Part shown: positions 51,694-61,467 of the stretch, piece by piece
Position numbering within the stretch: the first letter of the stretch is position 1
How the letters are laid out: each line of letters starts with the position of its first letter
Origin: Vulcanisaeta sp. JCM 16159
GTDB lineage: Archaea > Thermoproteota > Thermoprotei > Thermoproteales > Thermocladiaceae
Direction of reading: 5' to 3'
Assembly (NCBI RefSeq): GCF_001316265.1
Contig: NZ_BBDN01000002.1
Location: 173,145 to 237,144, forward strand
Length of the DNA: 64,000 bases
The notes under the pieces: model-generated
Database searches by the model: none
The model's input: only the letters and a program-made list of their open reading frames with translations
Told to the model about the DNA's origin: nothing
Translations under genes and position numbers: made by a program

Positions 51694-52907
51694 ATGCTGG
51701 GATCACTTATATTTGACGTCGCAATTATTGGCAGTGGCATTGCTGGGGTATCTGTTGCCCGTGAATTATCCCAATACAACGTTAGTATTGCAGTTATTGA
51801 TAGACATAGCGATGTTGGCCTGGAGAGCACGACCACAAACCACAACCTGGTCTGCCAAGGCGGTGACTCACTAACCTTTAGGCCAGGTACTCTTCATGCC
51901 GAGTTGAATATTAAGAGCATACCACTTTGGCCGAAGCTCGCTGATGAGCTTGGTTTCCCATTGAGGAGAATTGGTGGTCTTTGGTTGATTAGGGATAAGG
52001 CTGACTTTAGGAGGTACCTAAGGCTTTACTCAAGGGCCTTTAAATCATCACTTGAGCCCAACGCGCCTTACTACATACCTGAGGGTAGTTTTCAACCCCT
52101 TGAGTTTGTGGATAGGAAGCGATTATTGGATATGGAGCCATACATTACACCAAGCGCTCTAGGAGCCTTGCACGACCCAAACCTATGCATAACCGACCCC
52201 GTTAAGGTTGCCAAGCCCTTGCGGAGAATGCCAGGGCTAATGGCGTCGAGTTCCTACTTAACCAGGAGGTCACTAGGATTGAGAGGCGGGGAATAACATA
52301 CAATATCTATACTAAGCAGGGCTTGGTCATTAAGTCGACCTTTGTGGTTAATGCGGCCGGTATTGAGGTTGATAGGATTGCCGAGATGGTTGGCGCGAGA
52401 AACTTCTCTATCGTGCCGCTAAAGGGCACCTTGACGGACTTCGACGAGGAGGTTGGTAGGTTAATAAGTCATGAAGTTCACGTACTGCCTAGGATAGAGG
52501 ACATGCCTCATGTAAAGGCAGTACTACCCAATATTTACGGTCTCGCCAGGTCAGGCATTTACCTCGAGCTCACGTATAGGAGCGATAGGGTTGTCCGTGA
52601 GGAGGCCGTTAACCATAACATCAAGGTTGCTAAGGAGTTATTCCCTGAAATACCCTTTGAGAGGCATGTCGTCAGGTCGTTCATAGGCTTCATGGCTTAC
52701 ACAAACGCGGACACCGGTTGGCATGACTTCGTGGTAGACATACCGGATTACGTACCAAATTGGGTCAACATAGTGCTTGGGCCGGCCGGCGTATCCGCCT
52801 CGCCAATGCTCGGTAAGAAGGTTGTTGAGTTATTAATGCAGTCGGGGCTCAGGCTCGAGCCTAAGAAGGGCTTTGACCCAAGGGCTAGGAAGGGTGTGCA
52901 GTCATGA
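51694..52907 (+). CDS. FAD-dependent oxidoreductase (DAO/GlpA-like), frame broken near 52220
   Basis: Rejoined ~404 residues. FDVAIIGSGIAGVSVARELSQ is the FAD-binding start; ESTTTNHNLVCQGGD recalls the L-2-hydroxyglutarate/glycerol-3-phosphate oxidase branch, and FVVNAAGIEVDRIAEM the second FAD contact. The break joins AKPLRR to NGVEFLLNQEV. Such enzymes oxidise 2-hydroxyacids or glycerol phosphate. TATA element tgcttaaatta is spaced for a leaderless ATG at 51694. The next gene overlaps by 4 bp (ATGA), so they form an operon. Confidence 0.75.
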
Positions 52908-53736
52908 GCGCGCCAATGTCCTTAACCCTCGACGTCGCCAGAAAGATGATTGATGCAATGATTAGGTATGCAAGAGACAATAGGGTATTGCCAGGCAGTT
53001 TTGCCGTGGTTGATGAGGGCGGTCACGTAATCGCGGCTGAGCGTAGAGACAACGGCTTACCGGCAACCTTCGACATAGCAATTGACAAGGCCTGGACCGC
53101 GGCAACGATGAAGACCTCAGCCAGGGTTCTCGAGGTTATTACTAGAGGCCAGGGTTGGAGACTCAATGTTAAGTATGGCGGTAGACTCACGATAATCCCT
53201 GGCTCAGTACCGTGGTCTCAGGTAATAAGGTCATCGGCGGCATAGGGCATAGCGGTGGTTCTGCTGAGGAAGATGAGGCAATAGCACAGGCTGGGCTGAG
53301 TGCATTTTATAGGGAGGATCATATTGACTTTACTGGTGAGGATATGCTTAGGTCATTGAGGAGGATTGCCGATGCCGTGATTAACTACGTCATGGAGAGG
53401 AAGTTACGCCCGGTAGCCATAACGATAGTTGATGAGTGGGGATGGCCAGTACTGATTTATAGGATGGATGGGGTCCCCTACGGCTATATTGAGGCTTCAC
53501 GTGATAGGGCTTGGACAGCGGCAGCCTTTAGGGTTCCATCAGACGCTGCGGTTAATGAGGTCGGTATTAATTACGGCGTTGGCTGGAATGAGAGACTTAC
53601 AGTAACGGCCGGTGGAGTACCATTTAGGCTCCAGGGCTCAATGTTCGCAATGGGTATTGCCGGTAATAGGCCTCAGGATGATAAGGAAATAGCTATTTCA
53701 GCACTGAAAAACGCTGGTGCAGAGCCTATTGCCTAA
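52904..53736 (+). CDS. Tandem GlcG/HbpS-like protein, frame broken near 53215
   Basis: Rejoined ~277 residues made of two copies of the GlcG/HbpS domain (PF03928 type). Copy 1: GSFAVVDEGGHVIAAERRD, IDKAWTAATMKTSA and, past the break, KVIGGIGHSGGSAEEDEAIA. Copy 2: AITIVDEWGWPVLIYRMDG, SRDRAWTAAAFRVPS and a degenerate ending. GlcG proteins bind heme or cofactors and occur with glycolate/hydroxyacid oxidation genes, which fits the coupled FAD oxidoreductase. The two-domain form is unusual; most members are single. Confidence 0.75.
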
Positions 53737-53834
53737 GCCCAGCCCCTAATCCACATCACTCATCAGTTGGGCAAGTCATCAGCATCAAAATAAGGCTTGT
53801 GCAATGAATTATTAACCTTACTTTAATAATGACC

Positions 53835-53848
53835 ACACTTAAAAATAG
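53835..53848 (+). promoter_or_regulatory. TATA box before a radical SAM gene
   Basis: The sequence cacacttaaaaata is centred ~25 nt before the GTG at 53866, fitting a leaderless message. Confidence 0.5.
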
Positions 53849-53865
53849 GATTTCTAACCAACCAT

Positions 53866-54621
53866 GTGAGCACAAGAATCAGTCACATAACGTACTACGT
53901 AGACCTGCGCTCAGCCTATGTGCAATTCCTAGGATGCAACTTCAACTGCCCATGGTGCATAAGGAAATTAACCCCATGGGACCATCATTTAGGCAATGAT
54001 GAATTGGCTAGGTTGAGGTTCCAGGGGTTATTGGGCATTAATGAGTTTCTGGAAATAATTGATAGCGCCATTAATCAATACGGCATGGAAGAGGCCGTCC
54101 TCGGAGGTGAAGAACCAACAATCGACTCAACTCTACCTATAATAGTTAGAGAATTGAATAACAGAAAGTTGAGAATAAGACTATTAACTAATGCCTACGA
54201 AATAAGCAATGAATTACTAAACGAACTAAGGCAATGTAGGGATTGCGAGGTTGTCATTGGGATTAAGACCCTCGACCCAAACAGGCACATTAAATACACG
54301 GGCAAGTCCCTCGAACCTGTCCTAAGGAATATAAAGCGATTAGTAGAGAATGATGTTAAGATTGTTTTTGAGACGGTGTTAATACCTGGCTTAAACGACG
54401 TTAATGACATAGAGGAAATAGCAAAATACCTTGCAAACATTACAAGGGATCCAGCCCTAATAATTGACCCATTAATTCCAATACCAGGCACGCCCTGGAG
54501 AAGACCAACACAGGAGGAATTAAATGAGGCAATGAGCAGAGCAGACAGGTATGTTAGGGTAATGACCCATGAAAAAATCGGAAGACCCAGTAGGGTGGTT
54601 GTTCTGCATCCAAGGCCTTAA
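53866..54621 (+). CDS. Radical SAM protein (activating-enzyme type)
   Basis: An intact 251-residue protein with a leaderless GTG start. LGCNFNCPWCIRKLTPW is the CxxxCxxC cluster motif, AVLGGEEPTID the GGE SAM site, and LRIRLLTNAYEIS, FETVLIPGLND and IDPLIPIPGTPWRR the barrel strands. It resembles pyruvate-formate-lyase-activating enzyme relatives of archaea without a neighbouring glycyl-radical enzyme. The substrate is unknown. It is one of the few long genes here without a frame break. Confidence 0.78.
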   Translation: MSTRISHITYYVDLRSAYVQFLGCNFNCPWCIRKLTPWDHHLGNDELARLRFQGLLGINEFLEIIDSAINQYGMEEAVLGGEEPTIDSTLPIIVRELNNRKLRIRLLTNAYEISNELLNELRQCRDCEVVIGIKTLDPNRHIKYTGKSLEPVLRNIKRLVENDVKIVFETVLIPGLNDVNDIEEIAKYLANITRDPALIIDPLIPIPGTPWRRPTQEELNEAMSRADRYVRVMTHEKIGRPSRVVVLHPRP

Positions 54622-54862
54622 CCATAGGAATATTGTGAGATGGCTTAACCCTGCATCTATCTCCTTGATCACCTAATTAACACAATACCGTTAAAACAAC
54701 AAGGCAAAGCCCTACGTCCCTTAATGGGATTTACGTACAATATTAAGCGTGGCTTCCCTCATTGATGACTCACGACGTTGTTCCTATCTAGTTAGTTATT
54801 TTGTGAATACTTGGATAATGTTTAAAAACTAGTAATTTTTTTTAATTACCTGATCGATATGT

Positions 54863-55177
54863 ATGACGGAGGTAAAATCCCTGGAGGATCTGGCAAGGAC
54901 AATGGACGCCCTGGGCCATCCAATAAGGCTGAGGATAATCGCCCTACTGAAAATGAATGGGTCCCTCTATCTGGCGGATATAGCGAAGAGGCTTGGCATA
55001 AGCAGGGCATTGGCGAAGGTTCACCTGAACAAGCTTCAGAGGGCTGGTTTGGTGGTATCAAGGGTGGAGTTAATACCTGGGGAGGCGAGGGCCCTGAGGT
55101 ATTACCAGTTGGTGGACTTCAAATTGACCGTGGACCCAGACTATATAGTGAAGCTAATGGGTGGTGATTATGAGTAA
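54863..55177 (+). CDS. ArsR-type winged-helix regulator
   Basis: An intact 104-residue protein: LARTMDALGHPIRLRIIALLKMN, LYLADIAKRLGISRALAKVHL and LQRAGLVVSRVELIPGEA, each part of the ArsR helix-turn-helix and wing. No metal-binding Cys pair is present, so it senses something else or a partner protein. The next gene starts inside its last codons (8-bp overlap), beginning an operon with two envelope proteins that it probably controls. Confidence 0.75.
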   Translation: MTEVKSLEDLARTMDALGHPIRLRIIALLKMNGSLYLADIAKRLGISRALAKVHLNKLQRAGLVVSRVELIPGEARALRYYQLVDFKLTVDPDYIVKLMGGDYE

Positions 55178-55447
55178 TGGACTAAGTGAGAGAGGGTTGA
55201 TAATTGTGACTGCCATTGTGTGGGCCGCCATAGCAGTGTCGATTTCCTTCATCGTGGCTTATACAGGCATTGACGGCATCCCGTTCGCTTCGTGGTACTC
55301 ATCATCGCCATACCAGTGTGGGCAAGGGTAATCAGGGAGAGAAATAGACCCAGCACCGACCTAGAGAGACAGATAACCGAGTTAAGCAATAGGATCAGTG
55401 AATTGAACACTAAGATGGATGAGCTTAAGAGGGCTATGGAGGAGTGA
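55170..55447 (+). CDS. Small membrane protein with a cytoplasmic coiled coil, frame broken near 55290
   Basis: Rejoined ~92 residues. Helix 1 is IVTAIVWAAIAVSISFIVAY, and after the break a second helix VVLIIAIPVWARV is followed by ERNRPSTDLERQITELSNRI and further heptads (LNTKMDELKRAM). ggtgat lies directly before the ATG at 55170. It overlaps the regulator upstream, and its stop is 2 bp before the next start. It may relay membrane state to the regulator; inferred only from the arrangement. Confidence 0.6.
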
Positions 55448-55449
55448 TT

Positions 55450-56151
55450 ATGATGGATCACGCTATTAAAGCTGCCATTGCAATAATGATAATTGCCGTG
55501 GTGGCGTACATAGTAATATACGTAGTACCTGCGCTACTACCCAGGGTAACCTATAACACAGGCTACGATGCAGAACCCACAGTGGCAATAAACTCAGAAA
55601 TACCCGGCTCCATACATGTAAGCACATACAACGGCTCTCAAATTGAAGTAAGCAACATAATAACCTACACACCACTAATACCCAAACCAAGCATAAACTA
55701 CACATCAAAACAGGCAGGCAATGCACTATACATACAGTTATCCTCAACCACATGCCCAAGGGAGCAATTCTATCCCATATTCACATGCATAGTAGGCACA
55801 AATGTATACCTACCACCAGGAGTTAAGGAACTTCTTTTCAACGACTCGGCATCGATCATAAACATTCAAGTCAACAACATAGGTAATGCCAACTTAAACC
55901 TATCAAGCTCAGTTATAAACATGGACCTAGAAAACATAGGCAACGCAAACCTGGAAATATCAGCAACAACAGGCATAATCAAAATACAGGGGACAGGAAA
56001 CTACAGAATCAACGTAACAAGTTCATCAATAACCATAGACACATCACCCAACACCTGCCTACAAATAAACGCGATATCAAGCTCAGTAACATACCCAGGA
56101 GGCGCAATAGAGGCACGGGCTCAAAGTACATTATACAATCAAAGTGCATAA
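55450..56151 (+). CDS. Membrane-anchored beta-helix protein (DUF4097-like)
   Basis: An intact ~233-residue protein. An N-terminal anchor (IAIMIIAVVAYIVIYVVPAL) is followed by repeated short strands: GSIHVSTYNGSQIEVSN, NIQVNNIGNANLNLSSS, MDLENIGNANLEISATTG, KIQGTGNYRINVTSSSITID. The ladder of NIGNANLx repeats fits the DUF4097/DUF2807 adhesin-like beta-helix often found beside PspC-type or helix-turn-helix regulators. ggag and gtgatt precede the ATG at 55450. It is probably the output or sensor of the three-gene operon, acting outside the membrane. Confidence 0.65.
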   Translation: MMDHAIKAAIAIMIIAVVAYIVIYVVPALLPRVTYNTGYDAEPTVAINSEIPGSIHVSTYNGSQIEVSNIITYTPLIPKPSINYTSKQAGNALYIQLSSTTCPREQFYPIFTCIVGTNVYLPPGVKELLFNDSASIINIQVNNIGNANLNLSSSVINMDLENIGNANLEISATTGIIKIQGTGNYRINVTSSSITIDTSPNTCLQINAISSSVTYPGGAIEARAQSTLYNQSA

Positions 56152-56289
56152 CCCACGTTATTCTTCAATCTATGTCAAGTACGATTTCAATAAGTTAAGA
56201 ATTGCGGAATTGGCTAATTCCCATTAACTTAGCGGTTAAAGTTTATTAGAACCTGGGGTTTGGGTTGCCCTCTCGTTGGTGAGGCGACT

Positions 56290-57413
56290 GTGGATAGAGG
56301 TAGGTTCCTCGCCATAGGTTTTGTAATCATGTGTTTCAACTCGCTTTATCAATACTCCTGGAACGCGCTAGAATCGCTTTTGATGGCCGGATTTAGGGCC
56401 AGCGTTGTTCAGGTGGCACTAGGCTTTGCATTGTTTAGTATATTCTCGTCACTATTTCAACCGGTGGGTGGTCATTTCGCAGATAGGGATGGGCCTAGGA
56501 AGGTCGGTATAATTGCCTCAGTGCTATCCGCATTGGGTTTCCTGGGAACCTACGCATTCCACGGTATTTATTACTTCTACGTGTTTTGGTCCATGGGAAG
56601 TGTTGGTGAGGGCGTACTCTATGGCATAGCCGCCAACATGGCCATGAAGTGGTTTAGGGATAGGATGGGGTTCGCCACGGGCATCGTGTCAATGGGCTTC
56701 GGCCTGGGCTCCGCAATCGCCAACCCATTCATATCAATGGCCCCCAATTACGGCGTGGTCATGTTGGCCATAGGGCTCATTGAGGTGACCGTACTGCCCA
56801 TACTACTGTGGTTTTCGGAGTATCCAACAAAGCTAACTGGGCAAAGGCCTGGCCAGGTGATTCTAACCGGTAGGTTCTGGTTGATTTATGTGTCATTCGT
56901 GGGGACATCGTTCCCTTGGCCGTGGTATCCTCCGAATTACCTGTGGTTGGTAAAGAACTGCCGCAGTGGGAGCTCGTTACATTAATATCCGTGTTACCCC
57001 TATTAAGTGGTGGTATGAGGCCGCTCTTCGGATTTATTGCAGATAGGTTAGGCATACTGAGAACTACGCTTCTCCTGAATGCTCTGCTGACCATCGGAGC
57101 CGTATTACTCTGGGTCGGTCAGGTGGCGGCGTCAACGGCGTTAATAGGCTTTGCAGGAGGTTCAATGATTACGCTATACTTCAACGTAGCCGGTGAAGTC
57201 TTCGGTACGAGATTCTCCACGGTAAATAGCGGGATACTATACACAGGCAAGGCGCTTGGCGGTATACTAGGAAGCCTAGTATTTGCTTTAATATACGCAA
57301 TTAGTGCAATCTGGGCAATGCTATTTAACGCATCCCTGGCACTAATTGGCGTACTAGCACTACTTCCAGTGTTACTAATGGCAAGAAGTACCATAAAGGT
57401 CGGGGCAAGGTAA
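56290..57413 (+). CDS. MFS transporter, oxalate/formate-antiporter (OFA) type, frame broken near 56915
   Basis: Rejoined ~374 residues. YQYSWNALESLLMAGF and FQPVGGHFADRDGPRKVG give helix 1 and the loop 2-3 motif; GEGVLYGIAANMAMKWFRDRMG is the helix 4-5 region typical of OFA carriers, with FGFIADRLGILRT in the second half. Such carriers exchange small organic acids. I use the GTG at 56290 because ggtgag lies 6 nt upstream. The break is in SFVGTSF to PLAVVSSELP. Confidence 0.75.
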
Positions 57414-57534
57414 ACCACCATCACTATTAAATAATCTTCATCAAGTAAGCCTTACTGGGCCCAGCCTACTTTAGGCAAATAAATATAAAACGTGTAACTC
57501 AATACTTATAAAGTAATAATGATATCAATTAATT

Positions 57535-58494
57535 GTGAGTTCAGTTCATGCCGAGATTCCTTATCCTCAGGAGCCTAAGCAACCATTGCTTCTGCTTGTT
57601 GATGTGTCGGGCTCAATGACCCCTAGAATTATTAGGTTAGTTTCCGGCCTTAAGTTACTTAAGGAGGAAATTCTCAAGGATGACGTTGCTAAGAGGAGGG
57701 TTGAGGTTGCAATAATGGCGTTTGGCGGCAACAATGATGAGAGTGGCGTTAGGCTGGTTCAGGACTTCACACCGGTTGAGAAGCTCGATATTGATTACAT
57801 AAGCGGCTTACTAATTCCTGGAGGTCTCACCCCAATGGGTAATGCGTTACTTAAGGCTATTGAGACTGTTGAGAGGAGGAAGCAGCAGTATAAGGATCAG
57901 GGCATTAATTACTATAGGCCATGGATCTGGCTAATTACGGACGGATACCCAACAGACATATTCACACCAACCGACCAATTACTGATCTTACCCGGTAATC
58001 ATATCATAATTATTGATGATGAGGTTAGAAAAATGATGCAGGAGGAGCAGATCTTTTCGGGTATAAATAATCCTACGGCATATACATATAAGGATGCAGG
58101 AACAGTACCCGTTTACCTGAGGGATGAGACTATAAGTAAGCTGCGCCAGAGACCTATGGCTGACATAACCAAGTACTGCAGTAATGACTTATATAATACG
58201 GTCGTCTCAAGGCTTAAGGCTGGTATTGAGGGTAAGAAGTTCATAATTTGGCCCGTGGTTGTTGGTAAGCCTGGTGAGCTTGACCTAGTGCTCGGCTTCA
58301 TGGTTCTTAGGGATTGCATAATGAGTAAGGTTGATCCTTCGAGACCTCCTGTCTGGCTTGAGGATACTGAGCAGAAGTGGAGCGCAATGTTCCAGTGGCT
58401 ATCAACGAGTATCAAGCTAACATCAACAAGCAAGCCAGGGGAGACACAGAAGCTACCGGACATAAGTGGCTGGGCGCAGATAAAGGTTGTATAG
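57535..58494 (+). CDS. TerY-like von Willebrand A domain protein
   Basis: This intact 319-residue protein has LLLVDVSGSMTPR at residues ~20-33 (MIDAS DxSxS), LIPGGLTPMGNALL with the third MIDAS residue, and IWLITDGYPTD with the Asp. This matches TerY-type vWA proteins of tellurite-resistance-like phosphorylation systems. The C-terminal ~120 residues are extra and end in DISGWAQIKVV. GTG start at 57535 with a TATA element ~26 nt upstream (leaderless). It is the first of three genes (vWA, PP2C, kinase) with tight spacing; it may act as the scaffold or substrate. Confidence 0.82.
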   Translation: MSSVHAEIPYPQEPKQPLLLLVDVSGSMTPRIIRLVSGLKLLKEEILKDDVAKRRVEVAIMAFGGNNDESGVRLVQDFTPVEKLDIDYISGLLIPGGLTPMGNALLKAIETVERRKQQYKDQGINYYRPWIWLITDGYPTDIFTPTDQLLILPGNHIIIIDDEVRKMMQEEQIFSGINNPTAYTYKDAGTVPVYLRDETISKLRQRPMADITKYCSNDLYNTVVSRLKAGIEGKKFIIWPVVVGKPGELDLVLGFMVLRDCIMSKVDPSRPPVWLEDTEQKWSAMFQWLSTSIKLTSTSKPGETQKLPDISGWAQIKVV

Positions 58495-58520
58495 CCAAGG
58501 TATTAATAAGGGGTCAATAA

Positions 58521-59318
58521 ATGCTCAAAATAATTGGTACATCACTGATTGGTATCATCCACAGAAAAAGAAGCGGTAAGCTCCAGGACTTCTTTGACAT
58601 ATATCTCAATTACTCTAGGTACATTTATTATAATGACTCAAGGATTGATGAATTAATCATCAAGGGGGTTAAGGGTATTGATTATGCCTTCGTGTTCGTG
58701 GCTGATGGAGCTGGCTCCGCTAGGTATGGCGGTGATGGAGCTAGGTATGCAGTTAACTCAGTAATGAATTTCGTGAAGGGTAAAGCCTTCGATAATGACA
58801 CACCCGAGCAATTATTGAGACAGATCCTTAAGGTTGCCTTGGATGGCGTTAGGCGTGGGGCTAATGAGCTTAATGCGAGCATTGATGACTTGGCAACCAC
58901 ATTCATTGCACTATACACTAGGGGTAAGGAATGCTTCTCCGTAAGTGTCGGTGATGGCTTTGTAATCATTGATGACGGTAATGAGCTCAGGTTACTTAAC
59001 GAGCCTGTTAAGGGTGAGTATTTCAATGAGACGCAGTTTATCACTAGCCCAGAGGTGATTAGGGCCATTGAGGATGAGTTAATAGAGGTTAGGAGCAGTG
59101 GGTGCAATGCCTTTGCCGTGGCAACGGATGGGCTTTGGCCAACGATAATTAATGGGAAGCCATATGAGAGGTTTTACAGGCCAGTAATTGATTACTTGAG
59201 GGTTAATGATGTTGATAGGACCGCTGATGAATTAGTAAATCTCCTTAGGAGTGCCCAGGGGAGGTATCCATCAGTCTATGATGATGATTTGACGTTGGTG
59301 GTTGGTGCCTATGAGTAG
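58521..59318 (+). CDS. PP2C-type serine/threonine phosphatase
   Basis: An intact 265-residue metal-dependent phosphatase. YAFVFVADGAGSARYGG is the first metal motif (DGxG), FSVSVGDGFVIIDDG the second (GDG), FAVATDGLWPTI the third (TDG) and DDDLTLVVGAYE the last (DD). It would reverse the phosphorylation made by the kinase whose start overlaps its stop by 8 bases. This vWA-PP2C-kinase order is the TerY-P triad known from bacteria and some archaea. Cytoplasmic. Confidence 0.85.
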   Translation: MLKIIGTSLIGIIHRKRSGKLQDFFDIYLNYSRYIYYNDSRIDELIIKGVKGIDYAFVFVADGAGSARYGGDGARYAVNSVMNFVKGKAFDNDTPEQLLRQILKVALDGVRRGANELNASIDDLATTFIALYTRGKECFSVSVGDGFVIIDDGNELRLLNEPVKGEYFNETQFITSPEVIRAIEDELIEVRSSGCNAFAVATDGLWPTIINGKPYERFYRPVIDYLRVNDVDRTADELVNLLRSAQGRYPSVYDDDLTLVVGAYE

Positions 59319-61449
59319 TAGGTTCATTATTGAGTGGGCGCCATATGCACGTGATTACCTAGCACCGATAAACTGCCCAGTGCCGTCACGATTGGTGAGG
59401 AGGTTGGTAGTGGTGGTGAGGCCGTCATATACTCAACACGTGAATTACCCAACGCCTTAATTAAGATTTACCGCACCAACGATCCAAAGGAACTCCAGCT
59501 TAGGGAGAGGAAGGTTAGGGCGATGATTAAGGCCAAGCCCCAGGAGCCAACGTCGGGGCACATAACATTTGCATGGCCGCTGGGCGTAGCCCGTGACGAG
59601 GATGGAAACTTCAGAGGATTCATAATGCCATACATAAGAGGTGCTGTTGAATTATCAAGTATATTAATACCATATGACTATGAGTGGATTAACAAGTTCA
59701 GGAATTTCGGCGTACCTATTGATAGATTAAATGAAATTAAGAGAAATATTTCACTATTTAAGGTTGGTGTTGCTCTTAATCTTGTTAAGGCCGTTGGCTA
59801 TCTCCACGTTGTTGGTCACTATGTTGGTGACCTTAATGATAGAAATGTACTGGTTAATGATAATGGCTTCGTGACTCTAATAGACACGGACTCCTTCTTC
59901 ATAAGGGACCCGGACACTGGTCAGGTCTATCCGAGCGAGGTTGGTGTTGGTGAATACACAGCACCCGAGGTCCTTAAGGGAATAATTAGCGCGGATAAGA
60001 GAAATGCGAACACAGACATGTTTTCACTCGCCGTAATAATCTTTAAACTACTCATGAATGGTTTCCACTCGTTTGCAGGTACAGTACTAACTAGAGAGAG
60101 TAATACCATTGAAGACAACATTAGGGAATGCGTATCACCATACTTCGGTCCAAAGAAAAATGTGGTTATAAAGCCCAGGTCTAAGTACGCACCTAACCTA
60201 AGTGAGTTACCTCCGGACCTTGTTAAGCTTTTCGATCAGGCCTTTAACTGTGAGGGATTACCAAGACCTAGCGTAACGGATTTCGCCAAGGTTCTTGAAA
60301 AGTATTACTATGAGATCAAGCAAAGGGCGCCCACACCCAAAATACCATGCGCATTCCCTAATGGAATTCTTGAACTTAAAGAATTCGAGAGAAAGTATAG
60401 GGAGAATAGGTTGGGATTTACTCAAACAAGCATTGTGGCCCACATCGAATCAGTCATTTACGAGATGCTCAAAGACGCTGAAGCCCAGGGTTGTTCATTA
60501 GATGAAGTTGAGGACTTAATAATTGACATAATAGTCGATGCTCTCGAGAGGTTGGGGATTGACCGTGAAAAAAATAGTAATGGGGTATTTACACGGAATT
60601 CCTGAGATAAGGAGGAAGATGCTCCTAAAAATCTTCCCTGGATTAGCCCCATCAGCAACCCCATTACCTCCACCACCATCTTTACCACCGTCACCTTCAC
60701 CACCGTATAAACCTCCGCCATTACCTCCATTACCAAGTCTTGATCAACAATTAATTGATGCCATAAAGAGAGGTGATTTAAACAAGGTTATTGATTTAAT
60801 TAAGGCAGGTGCGAATATTAACACAAGAGACAAAATTAACAGCTGGACACCACTGCATTACGCAGTTTCAGGGAACCATTTTGATATTGTGAGACATCTA
60901 ATTATACATGGAGCTGATGTTAACGCTAAGGATGATTATGGTAGAACGCCATTGCACATAGCGGCTGGGAAGGGTTACCTTGAAATTGTTAAGTATTTAG
61001 TTGAGCATGGAGCTGACATAAATGCTAAGGATAGTGATGGTAAAACCCCCATTGATTACGCCAAAGAAAATGGTCATAACAATGTCGCCAATTACTTAAG
61101 GAAGGCAATAGAGGATAAGGCAAAAAGCAGATATCAGCAACCAGTAAAGAAGGGAACACCAAGTTACGAGTTAATCCGAGACCTTACTGCGGTGGTTTCC
61201 ATAGCATTTTCAGTAGGCTTTCTACTATACTCAATCGGAATGCAGGCCTTGATGTTTTCCATATTTTCGGTAATACTTGCAACAACTGCAATAGCGCTTA
61301 AGCCTAGGTGGTTTACAGTAACCTGGCTTATTGCAGTATTACTTACGATGATGGTTCTCGCTTACCCATGGACAATAACGTTAGCTATAGCATTATTCAT
61401 ACTTTACTTAATATTCCTATTAACGTATTGGGGAACTCAGAATAGATAA
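59311..61449 (+). CDS. Protein kinase fused to ankyrin repeats and membrane helices, two frame breaks
   Basis: Rejoined ~712 residues. The N-lobe has TIGEEVGSGGEAVIYS (glycine loop) and ALIKIYR (Lys); the C-lobe has YVGDLNDRNVLV (catalytic loop, HRD replaced by GDL) and TLIDTDSF (DFG-equivalent), then VGEYTAPEVL. A helical domain follows to ~residue 445, a Pro-rich linker (60655-60735), then an N-cap and three ankyrin repeats (TPLHYAV..., TPLHIAA..., TPIDYAK...), and four C-terminal hydrophobic helices. Breaks: near 59368, and at A7 60568-60574, where the kinase frame passes to the ankyrin frame. If the second is real, these are two overlapping genes instead. Confidence 0.72.
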
Positions 61450-61467
61450 AAAGCCAAAATAATGCTC

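Noticed and set aside
54859..55167. A Gly/Pro-rich plus-strand frame of ~100 codons
   Set aside because: It is the off-frame shadow of the ArsR-type regulator, which has a clear helix-turn-helix and coupled downstream genes.
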